A DNA stretch of 13,989 nucleotides from Candidatus Omnitrophota bacterium. Its GTDB lineage: Bacteria > Omnitrophota > Gorgyraeia > Zapsychrales > Zapsychraceae. The translations under genes and the position numbers were made by a program. The notes below the pieces were generated by a model. That model was given only the letters and a program-made list of their open reading frames with translations. It was not told where the DNA came from and made no database searches. This document shows, in pieces, positions 7,870 through 13,881 of the stretch. The first letter of the stretch is position 1. Each line of letters starts with the position of its first letter. The DNA is taken from NCBI GenBank assembly GCA_018399915.1, contig JAGYNW010000033.1:1-13989 (forward strand), written 5' to 3'.

Positions 7870-8423
7870 TGGGGTATTTTCAGCATGAAAAGGCTTATGT
7901 CGCCGAAGGAGCGATTATCGGGGAAGGCACCCGCCTCTGGGTGAACACCCATATCCAAAAAGGGGCGCGTATCGGATGTGAATGTAATATTTGTGATGGA
8001 AGTTTTGTTGAGAGCGGCGCGGTTGTGGGCGATCATGTAACCATCAAGCACAATGTGTCTATCTTTGACGGGGTGACGATCGAGGATGATGTCTTTGTGG
8101 GGTCCAATATCGCCTTTATCAATGACCGCTATCCGCGTAGTAACCGTCAGGATGAGTGGCAATTGGAAAAAACCCTGGTAAAAAAAGGCGCTACCTTAGG
8201 CGCAAATGCCGTTGTATTATGTGGTTTGACCATTGGCGAATACGCCTTTGTCGGTGCCGGTAGTGTGGTGACCCGCGCATTAGAACCGCATGAGATGGTT
8301 TGCGGCAATCCTGCCAAGCGGGTCGGCTGGGCTTGTCTGTGCGGCCGAAAACTGGATGCGTCGTATGTGTGCGTGTGCGGTAAAAGGTATGAGAAAAAAG
8401 CAGAAAGGTTTATCTTAAAATAG
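7869..8423 (+). CDS. Left-handed beta-helix N-acetyltransferase (WbpD/WlbB-like)
   Basis: A 184-residue acyltransferase with imperfect hexapeptide repeats, the signature of the left-handed beta-helix fold (for example AIIGEGTRLW, ARIGCECNI, VTIEDDVFVG, ATLGANAVVL, LTIGEYAFVG). The loop INDRYPRSNRQ and the segment KTLVKKGATLGANA match what I remember of WbpD/WlbB, which use acetyl-CoA to acetylate the 3-amino group of a UDP-2-acetamido-3-amino sugar uronate. The C-terminus after the helix carries CxC and CxC pairs (Cys156, 158, 168, 170), a small zinc-ribbon-like tail. It is translationally coupled to the dehydrogenase before it and 7 nt from the glycosyltransferase after it. The aminotransferase needed between the two enzymatic steps is not in the window. 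Confidence 0.88.
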   Translation: MGYFQHEKAYVAEGAIIGEGTRLWVNTHIQKGARIGCECNICDGSFVESGAVVGDHVTIKHNVSIFDGVTIEDDVFVGSNIAFINDRYPRSNRQDEWQLEKTLVKKGATLGANAVVLCGLTIGEYAFVGAGSVVTRALEPHEMVCGNPAKRVGWACLCGRKLDASYVCVCGKRYEKKAERFILK

Positions 8424-8430
8424 GTCGCTT

Positions 8431-9162
8431 ATGTCCGAGATACTGGTTTGCCCAATAGCGTACAATGAAAATGTTAAACTGAAAAATGCGATCGAACGGT
8501 TTTTGGCCTGTGATTTGAAAGAGCGGCTGGATTATCTGATCATTGATGATGCCTCGGATGACGGCACCACCGAAATGATCAGCAGTTTTGCTGCCGACGG
8601 GGTTAAGACCATCCGTCATGCAGAGCGTAAAGGTGTGGGTTCGGGAATCCGGACAGCTTTGCGTTATGCGATTGAGAATGGTTATGAGATTATTGTGATC
8701 ATGGCGGGTAATGATAAAGACGATCCGCAGCAGATTTCCCGGTTAATCGATCCTATCCTGAACGACGGGTTTGACTTTGTCCAGGGATCGCGGTACAAAG
8801 GCCCTAACGGGATTGGCGGGGATATGCCTTTTTATCGCAAGATCGCAACGAGGCTGCATCCGTGCTTGATGTCTTTAATTGCCCGGACAAAGGTTACCGA
8901 TTCAACCAATGGATTCCGGGCGTTTCGCTTATCACTCTTAAATGATCCCCGGATCAATATTGATCAAGAATGGCTGGCCCAGTATGAGCTGGAACCTTAC
9001 CTCTTGTTCAAGGCCATTGTCTTGGGATATCGATACACCGAAGCGCCGGTTACAAAGACCTATCCGTCTTCAAAGTTGGGATACACAAAGATGAAGCCCA
9101 TCACCGGGTGGTGGAGTATTTTAAGGCCATTGTTTTATCTTTGGCTGGGATTAAAAAAATAG
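8431..9162 (+). CDS. Family 2 glycosyltransferase, DPM1/polyprenyl-phosphate type
   Basis: A 243-residue cytoplasmic GT-A glycosyltransferase. The nucleotide-binding N-terminus reads ILVCPIAYNE, followed by IIDDASDDGT (37-46). The metal-binding DxD is represented by MAGNDKDDP (90-98), where Asp94 and Asp96 can serve, and GSRYKGP and the NGFRAFR segment complete the polyprenyl-phosphate-hexose synthase look. The protein ends at a basic tail and has no clear multi-helix membrane domain; the last 20 residues are moderately hydrophobic. It would transfer an activated sugar to a lipid carrier or glycan intermediate, in line with the neighbouring sugar-modification genes. The ATG has only a weak AGG upstream (8422-8424), and the 7-nt spacing from the acetyltransferase stop suggests coupling. 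Confidence 0.85.
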   Translation: MSEILVCPIAYNENVKLKNAIERFLACDLKERLDYLIIDDASDDGTTEMISSFAADGVKTIRHAERKGVGSGIRTALRYAIENGYEIIVIMAGNDKDDPQQISRLIDPILNDGFDFVQGSRYKGPNGIGGDMPFYRKIATRLHPCLMSLIARTKVTDSTNGFRAFRLSLLNDPRINIDQEWLAQYELEPYLLFKAIVLGYRYTEAPVTKTYPSSKLGYTKMKPITGWWSILRPLFYLWLGLKK

Positions 9163-9167
9163 GGCAA

Positions 9168-9172
9168 AAGGA
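9168..9172 (+). promoter_or_regulatory. Shine-Dalgarno deciding the lipoprotein start
   Basis: AAGGA lies 7 nt before ATG 9180. The longer in-frame start at 9108 would overlap the glycosyltransferase gene by 55 nt and bury the signal peptide, so 9180 is preferred. Confidence 0.6.
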
Positions 9173-9179
9173 AAGAATT

Positions 9180-9458
9180 ATGATGAAAAGGTCGCTGTGT
9201 TTATTGGTGTTTTTTTTCTTTGTGGTATCAGGCTGTACGTATGAGACCAATGAATTTCAGGCCTTTATCGAGAATTCCAAGACATTATTGCAGGATCCGC
9301 ATTTTGCGCGATACAAAGAAAAGCGGGCTGATCTGGAGCGGCAATATTTACAAAAAAGGCTGACATATGCCGATTACATCGCCCAAAGAGACAAATTGGA
9401 TCTTTTGTACGCCAAAGAGGTTCAGGAACGAACCAAGATAATCGAGGGGCAAAAATAA
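9180..9458 (+). CDS. Small predicted lipoprotein
   Basis: A 92-residue protein with a standard lipoprotein signal: MMKR, a hydrophobic core rich in Leu/Phe/Val, and the lipobox VSGC with the lipidated Cys at position 19. The mature part is about 74 residues, highly charged and probably mostly alpha-helical (ENSKTLLQDPHFARYKEKR, then ADLERQYLQKRLTYADYIAQRDKLD). I see no known domain, and the function is unknown. It lies between a glycosyltransferase and an RNA methyltransferase with 17 and 24 nt gaps, so it is co-transcribed, but neighbours do not explain it. A second ATG one codon on (9183) is equally possible. Confidence 0.75.
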   Translation: MMKRSLCLLVFFFFVVSGCTYETNEFQAFIENSKTLLQDPHFARYKEKRADLERQYLQKRLTYADYIAQRDKLDLLYAKEVQERTKIIEGQK

Positions 9459-9482
9459 GTATGCCTGGGAAGGAACAGTAAA

Positions 9483-10214
9483 ATGCGTTTGTTTGGGAAA
9501 AATTCTGTCATAGAAAAATTGCGCACCCAACCGCAGTCGATCAAGCAAATCTACCTTTCTAATGAATGCAAGGATTCTGCTCCCATTCACAAGAAGGCCA
9601 GAAAAAACCGAATTCCTCTGTATGTGGTCCCCGGCACCAAGATTCAAAAAATGGGCCGGTCCAAGAACACCCAAGGTGTTATCGCGGTCATTTATGATTT
9701 TGAATACATGCCTTATGATGAATTTCTGGAGAATGCTGTAAAACAAAAACGGAGCCTTGTGTTCCTTGATGGATTGAACGATCCGCAAAATTTGGGCGCG
9801 ATCATCCGTTCCTTGGCATGTTTAGGAAAATTTTCTCTGGTCTTGCCGACGCATAAATCCGTTGAGGTTACCGAAACCGTTCTCAGGGTGGCTTCCGGCG
9901 GAGATAATTATGTACCGATCGCCAAAGTCGCCAATATCAATAAGGCTATTGTCCGGGCTAAGGATAATGGTTTTTGGGTTGCGGCCTCGGTGGTGGAGGG
10001 CGGTGATCCTTTAATGGAAACAGAATTGAAGTTTCCCCTGGGTCTGGTCATAGGTTCAGAACAAAAAGGCGTCCGATCCAGGGTTAAAGAAAAGGTGGAT
10101 TGTCTGTTAACCATTCCGATGTACAGAGAAACATTATCTTTTAACGTCGCGCACGCGACAACCATATTATGTTATGAGATCACAAGACAAAAGAAACTCC
10201 CGAAAAACGGATAA
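9483..10214 (+). CDS. rlmB: SpoU/TrmH-family RNA 2'-O-methyltransferase (RlmB-like)
   Basis: A 243-residue cytoplasmic SPOUT enzyme that uses SAM to methylate a ribose 2'-OH. RlmB modifies a guanosine in the peptidyl-transferase region of 23S rRNA, but related enzymes modify tRNA, so the exact target is an inference. The N-terminal 75 residues start with LFGKNSVIEKL and form the L30e-like RNA-binding domain. Motif 1 is LNDPQNLGAIIRS (Asn103, Arg109), motif 2 GLVIGSEQKGVR (Glu193) and motif 3 IPMYRETLSFNVAHAT (Ser219, Asn221), the trefoil-knot SAM site. The length is normal. Minor departures from consensus are Gln after the motif 2 Glu and Phe instead of Leu in the SxNV motif. AAGGA lies 8 nt before the ATG. 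The 3' end overlaps the next gene by 41 nt. Confidence 0.9.
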   Translation: MRLFGKNSVIEKLRTQPQSIKQIYLSNECKDSAPIHKKARKNRIPLYVVPGTKIQKMGRSKNTQGVIAVIYDFEYMPYDEFLENAVKQKRSLVFLDGLNDPQNLGAIIRSLACLGKFSLVLPTHKSVEVTETVLRVASGGDNYVPIAKVANINKAIVRAKDNGFWVAASVVEGGDPLMETELKFPLGLVIGSEQKGVRSRVKEKVDCLLTIPMYRETLSFNVAHATTILCYEITRQKKLPKNG

Positions 10215-10791
10215 GGATGATATTTCGGCCGCGGTGGATTTTTTTGCCGAGGCAGGATTATTAAAGAAAATCAAGCGCAGCGGCTGGTGGGTGGCCGGCA
10301 TCAAGGATCCGGAAAGCGTTGCTGAACATTCTTTCCGTTGTGCCATCATCGCTTATTACATCGCGCATGCTGAAGGCGTCAGTCCTTACCGGGTGGTTTT
10401 AATGGCCCTTTTTAATGATATCCATGAGGCGCGCATCAATGATCTGCACAAGATGGGGCATTATTACATTGATTTTAAGGCAGCTGAAAAGCAGGTCTTT
10501 AAGGATCAGGTGGCTTGTTTGGACAAGGGGCTAAAGACGGAAATGCGGAGTTTTCGGGATGAATATGACGGGCAGGAGACCCTCGAAAGTGTTATCGCCA
10601 GGGATGCGGATATTCTGGAGTGTCTTATGCAGGCCAAAGAATATTATGACCACGGGCATTTGAAGGCAAAGAAGTTTTTTCAAAAAGCGCCGGAGCATTT
10701 AAAGACCAAAACGGCACAGAAATTGTGGCGGAAGATGAAGCGATGGGATAGCAGTGAATGGTGGGAGAATGTTGTGAAGTTTGATCGCTAA
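10174..10791 (+). CDS. HD-domain protein (YfbR/HDDC2-like) with Asn in place of the HD-motif His
   Basis: A 205-residue cytoplasmic protein of the HD superfamily, nearest to the YfbR/HDDC2 group of 5'-deoxynucleotidases. The first metal ligand is His52 in DPESVAEHSFR, and the late Asp is Asp146 in ARDADILECLMQAKEYY. At the core HD motif the sequence is ALFNDIHEARINDLHK, so Asn81-Asp82 replaces His-Asp (codon AAT at 10414-10416, one base from CAT). His84 is two residues after Asp82. Activity may be altered, or this may be a subfamily trait. The ATG at 10174 lies 41 nt inside the RNA methyltransferase gene without a clear Shine-Dalgarno. An in-frame GTG at 10234 would remove this overlap and the charged first 20 residues, so the start is uncertain. 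It is the last gene of the operon. Confidence 0.8.
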   Translation: MRSQDKRNSRKTDKDDISAAVDFFAEAGLLKKIKRSGWWVAGIKDPESVAEHSFRCAIIAYYIAHAEGVSPYRVVLMALFNDIHEARINDLHKMGHYYIDFKAAEKQVFKDQVACLDKGLKTEMRSFRDEYDGQETLESVIARDADILECLMQAKEYYDHGHLKAKKFFQKAPEHLKTKTAQKLWRKMKRWDSSEWWENVVKFDR

Positions 10792-10809
10792 GGATCGTCT
10801 TCTGTTTTT
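10776..10809 (+). terminator. Possible terminator of the six-gene operon
   Basis: GAAG (10776-10779) and GATC (10783-10786) can pair with GATC (10793-10796) and CTTC (10799-10802) around the loop GCTAAG, with a small internal loop, and TGTTTTT follows. The hairpin spans the stop codon of the HD gene. The stem is interrupted and modest, so this is tentative. Confidence 0.4.
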
Positions 10810-10822
10810 CGCATAAATTTAG

Positions 10823-10853
10823 TTGTAAAATCTTTTTTAATTATTAGTATAAA
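10823..10853 (+). promoter_or_regulatory. Weak promoter candidate for the signalling operon
   Basis: TTGTAA (10823-10828) and TATAAA (10848-10853) lie in the AT-rich spacer before the small membrane protein gene, but the 19-nt spacing is longer than optimal. A break in gene spacing (105 nt) and a possible terminator upstream support a promoter somewhere in this gap. Confidence 0.3.
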
Positions 10854-10864
10854 GAGAGATAGAT

Positions 10865-10884
10865 TTAAGAGGATTTTCTCTTAA
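10865..10884 (+). promoter_or_regulatory. Hairpin reaching into the Shine-Dalgarno of the signalling operon
   Basis: TTAAGAG (10865-10871) is exactly complementary to CTCTTAA (10878-10884) with a 6-nt loop. The right arm covers the first bases of the Shine-Dalgarno AAGGAG (10883-10888), which precedes ATG 10897 by 8 nt. Folding could limit ribosome access. The stem is AT-rich and short, so the effect is speculative. Confidence 0.35.
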
Positions 10885-10896
10885 GGAGTTTTTTCC

Positions 10897-11208
10897 ATGA
10901 GACGAATCGGAGTGGCCGCAAGCAGGATCGCCAAAGATAACCTGGTGTTGTACAACTTTTATGTTATCTTGATCTCTTTTTTGTTTTCTTTGTTTGTTTT
11001 TGTTATTGCCGGCGCCATGCTGATATTCGCGCTTACGATCATTATGTATTTTGGCAATGAGGTTATGCCCAGTGATTTTCAAAAAGACTGGTCCGCAATT
11101 TTTACGATCTGTATGACTGCACTGGCGATAATTGTTGTGATGTTTAATTTGTTCGGGATTTTTTTAAACCTTAAACTTCAGAAACGGGATAAGACGAATG
11201 TTGACTAA
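10897..11208 (+). CDS. Small integral membrane protein preceding a hybrid kinase
   Basis: A 103-residue protein with no recognised domain. A basic amphipathic N-terminus (MRRIGVAASRIAKDN) is followed by an unusually long hydrophobic stretch (about 20-53), which could be one long helix or a tight hairpin. A short polar loop (NEVMPSDFQKDW) leads to a second clear helix (about 67-92), and the tail is basic (LKLQKRDKTNVD). The positive charges at both ends predict that both termini are in the cytoplasm. There is a good AAGGAG 8 nt before the ATG. The gene overlaps the kinase gene by 11 nt (11198-11208), so the two are probably translationally coupled. The kinase itself has no membrane helix, and the obvious inference is that this protein anchors or senses for it. 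Confidence 0.75.
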   Translation: MRRIGVAASRIAKDNLVLYNFYVILISFLFSLFVFVIAGAMLIFALTIIMYFGNEVMPSDFQKDWSAIFTICMTALAIIVVMFNLFGIFLNLKLQKRDKTNVD

Positions 11209-13489
11209 TGAGCATGGATTAAAACATTTGATAGATAATCTGCATATCGGGATTTGCCGCACCTCTTATGGGCCGAATGCGAAATTTTTATTCGTAAATG
11301 CGGTTTTTTTGAAGATGTTCGGATTTCAGCAAGAGGAAGTGACTCAGACATATCTTTCTACCCTTTTCCCTTCGGACGTTGAGTACAATTCTTTTTGTCG
11401 CCAGATAAAATCTTTGGGATTTCTCAAGAATTTTGAGATCCGTTTAAAGAATAAAAAGAAGAATTTTCTATGGTGTTCCTTGTCGGCCACCTTGGGCAAA
11501 GATGAGCGCACCGATAAACATTACATTGATCTGACCATCGAGGATATTTCCAAACGCAAAGAGTTTGAAAAGAACCTGATTGAATCCAAAGAGCTTTTCC
11601 GGACGGTTTTTAATAATACGGCAGCCGCTATCACGGTAACGGATAAGAATGAACGCATTATCGCGTGGAATCCTTATGCGGAAAAATTATTGGGACTGGA
11701 TAAAGAGATCTTTTTCAATAAACCTGTTAAAGAACTCTATCCTCCGCAGGAATGGAAGCGACTGCGTTCATTCAATATCCGGGAAAGCGGGACGAAGACG
11801 GATATTGAGACCCAGGCTTTCCATAAGGACGGCACCTTATTAGACGTTAATGTATCCATTTCGGTTCTTAAGGATATCGAGGGTAATGTTATCGGCGCGA
11901 TCGGTATCATGCGGGATATTACATCCCAGAAAATCGCGGAAAAACGGATCAAAGATTCGGAAAGAAAGATCCGGGTTATTTTGGATAATTCTGCCGCGGG
12001 TATTACCTTGATTGATAAGGAGGAAAAGATCATTTCCTGGAATAAGTACGCGGAGATCATGTTGGAAATGAATGAAGCTGACCTCTATAACCGTCCGGTC
12101 AAATCCCTTTATCCGCAGGAGGAATGGCTTAAGATCCGCAAGGCCAATATCCGCAAGCTGGGAGGGAAAAAACATATTGAAACCAAGGTGATGACGAAGA
12201 ACGGAAATATTCTGGATATCGATCTTTCGATCAATATTCTTAAAGATTCCAATGAAGAGATCATTGGCTCCGTCGGGATTATGCAGGACATTACCGAGCA
12301 AAAGAAGTTCCAGGAAATGCTTATTCAGGCCAAATTGGCTGCGGAACAAGCCAATAGTACGAAATCGCTGTTTTTATCTAATATGTCACATGAGATCCGC
12401 ACGCCGATGAATGCGATCATGGGAATGATCGACCTGACATTAGATACCGCTTTGACTGAGGAGCAACGAGACAATTTGAATGTGGCCAAAGATGCCACGG
12501 ATAATTTATTGCGATTGATCAATGATATTCTGGATCTTTCTAAGGCCGAAGCCGGCAAGATCGTGCTGGAAAATATTGAGTTCAACTTACATAATGTTTT
12601 GAAAAATGTCACCAAAGGCTTGGGCGTGATTGCGAGGGATAAGAGTTTGGAAATTGAACTGGAAATCGATGAGAGTGTTCCCGAAACACTGTCGGGGGAT
12701 CCTGTACGGTTACGGCAGGTCTTGATCAATCTGATCAACAACGGCATGAAATTCACCTCCAAGGGGAAGGTGGGGACCAAAGTTGCTGTAGAAACTATGC
12801 TTAAGCGCAATAATGTGCTTTTGCATTTTGAAGTTTGGGATGAAGGGATCGGTATCCCCAAGGATAAACATGAAGCGGTTTTCGAGCTTTTTTCACAGGC
12901 GGAAACTTCAACGACCCGCAAGTTCGGAGGGACAGGATTAGGGTTGGCCATCTGCAAGCGTTTGGTTGAAATGATGGGGGGCCGTATTTGGATTGACAGT
13001 GAAGTAGGGCAGGGAAGCACTTTTCATTTTACCGCAGAATTTGAATTGATGTTGGATGGAACCGGGGAAGGCCCAAAGCGACATGCGCCGATTGTACCCG
13101 AGGAGCTTGTCAAAGATTTGAAAGGCGTCAGGGTTATTCTTTCTGAAGATAATCTGGTTAACCAGAAGATCACGGTCAAGATGCTTGAGAAAAAAGAAAT
13201 GATCGTGGACACTGCGGTAAACGGAAAAGAAGTTATTGAATTATTGGAAAAGGCGCCCTATGATATAGTATTGATGGATTGCCAAATGCCGGAGATGAAT
13301 GGTTTTGAGGCAACCGAGGCGATCCGTAAAGATGAAGAGACGACGGGGAAACATATTCCGATCATCGCATTGACGGCCAGAGCGATGCATGAGGATAAGC
13401 AAAAATGCATTGATGCAGGCATGGATGGATATGTGGCTAAGCCGATTGACAGGCAAAAATTGTTTCATGAAATTGAAAAATTTGTTTAG
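11198..13489 (+). CDS. Soluble hybrid sensor histidine kinase, PAS-PAS-PAS-HisKA-HATPase-REC
   Basis: A 763-residue signalling protein without a signal peptide or membrane helix. There are three PAS domains (about 8-118, 130-245, 254-369), each ending in a D-I-S/T type PAC boundary (IEDISKRK, MRDITSQK, MQDITEQK). The second and third are close copies with a 124-residue period. HisKA has the phospho-acceptor His398 in SNMSHEIRTPM. The ATPase domain has the N box LINLINNGMKFT (Asn515), G1 DEGIGIP (Asp548) and G2 GGTGLGLAI (577-585). The receiver has the acidic pair Glu650-Asp651, phospho-acceptor Asp694 in LMDCQMPEMNG, LTAR and Lys748 in AKPID. All catalytic residues are present. The expected route is His398 to Asp694 and then to the His of the Hpt protein 13 nt downstream. 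The signal is unknown. The ATG overlaps the preceding membrane protein gene by 11 nt. Confidence 0.95.
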   Translation: MLTNEHGLKHLIDNLHIGICRTSYGPNAKFLFVNAVFLKMFGFQQEEVTQTYLSTLFPSDVEYNSFCRQIKSLGFLKNFEIRLKNKKKNFLWCSLSATLGKDERTDKHYIDLTIEDISKRKEFEKNLIESKELFRTVFNNTAAAITVTDKNERIIAWNPYAEKLLGLDKEIFFNKPVKELYPPQEWKRLRSFNIRESGTKTDIETQAFHKDGTLLDVNVSISVLKDIEGNVIGAIGIMRDITSQKIAEKRIKDSERKIRVILDNSAAGITLIDKEEKIISWNKYAEIMLEMNEADLYNRPVKSLYPQEEWLKIRKANIRKLGGKKHIETKVMTKNGNILDIDLSINILKDSNEEIIGSVGIMQDITEQKKFQEMLIQAKLAAEQANSTKSLFLSNMSHEIRTPMNAIMGMIDLTLDTALTEEQRDNLNVAKDATDNLLRLINDILDLSKAEAGKIVLENIEFNLHNVLKNVTKGLGVIARDKSLEIELEIDESVPETLSGDPVRLRQVLINLINNGMKFTSKGKVGTKVAVETMLKRNNVLLHFEVWDEGIGIPKDKHEAVFELFSQAETSTTRKFGGTGLGLAICKRLVEMMGGRIWIDSEVGQGSTFHFTAEFELMLDGTGEGPKRHAPIVPEELVKDLKGVRVILSEDNLVNQKITVKMLEKKEMIVDTAVNGKEVIELLEKAPYDIVLMDCQMPEMNGFEATEAIRKDEETTGKHIPIIALTARAMHEDKQKCIDAGMDGYVAKPIDRQKLFHEIEKFV
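11600..12302 (+). repeat. Tandem duplication encoding PAS domains 2 and 3
   Basis: The two copies lie at about 11600-11935 and 11970-12302 and are offset by 372 nt, exactly 124 codons (for example the WN-YAE codons at 11666 and 12038). Shared segments include ITxxDKxExII, RPVK/KPVK, LYPxxEW, NIR, IET, LKD, GxxGIM and DIT-QK. About half the residues look identical by eye. It is seen at protein level; the DNA copies have diverged. Confidence 0.75.
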
Positions 13490-13502
13490 AAAGGAATGAA
13501 TT

Positions 13503-13856
13503 ATGAGTGATGTAATCTTTGATTATGAAGAAGTTATGGAACGAGTCCAGGAAGATAAGGAATTATTGTTGGAATTGCTGGACTTGTTTACAGAGGATTT
13601 CAAAGAAAAAAGGGCTGCCTTGACAGGCTATGTTGAAAATAAGGATTTTGAAAATATCCGGGGGGTTGCCCACTCTTTAAAAGGCGCATCCGGCAATATT
13701 TCGGCAAAGGCTTTACGTGGGATCTTGCTTGAGATGGAGGAAAAAGGGAAAAATGAAACAGTGGAAGGGCTGGATGAGCTTTTAGCTAAACTTGATAAAG
13801 CCTTTGAAGAACTGGATGAAGAGTTAAAAAAAATCAAAGAAGGCGCAGAAGAATAA
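13503..13856 (+). CDS. Histidine phosphotransfer (Hpt) domain protein
   Basis: A 117-residue cytoplasmic protein that is a single Hpt four-helix bundle. The phospho-acceptor motif is AHSLKGASGNISA with His57. The N-terminal part (EEVMERVQEDKELLLELLDLFTEDF) is the usual first-helix region, and a highly charged coiled-coil-like tail (about 75-117) follows. It carries a phosphoryl group between the receiver of the hybrid kinase and a response regulator. It starts 13 nt after the kinase stop with AAAGGA about 7 nt before the ATG, so it is co-transcribed. No response regulator with an output domain follows in the visible sequence. Confidence 0.92.
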   Translation: MSDVIFDYEEVMERVQEDKELLLELLDLFTEDFKEKRAALTGYVENKDFENIRGVAHSLKGASGNISAKALRGILLEMEEKGKNETVEGLDELLAKLDKAFEELDEELKKIKEGAEE

Positions 13857-13881
13857 TCCGCTAGAATAGATAGAAGCAACC

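Noticed and set aside
8334..8379. CxC-x9-CxC tail of the acetyltransferase as a novel zinc domain
   Set aside because: Similar cysteine-pair tails occur in WbpD/WlbB-like homologues as far as I remember, so it is noted but not claimed as new.
8700..8724. Loss of the DxD motif in the GT2 enzyme
   Set aside because: The canonical DAD is replaced by AGNDKDDP, but Asp94-x-Asp96 can fill the role and I recall this variant in related enzymes, so it is not treated as inactive.
12325..13020. 231-residue open frame on the minus strand
   Set aside because: It is antisense to the HisKA and ATPase domains of the kinase and is a low-complexity Ser/Leu-rich shadow of that coding sequence.
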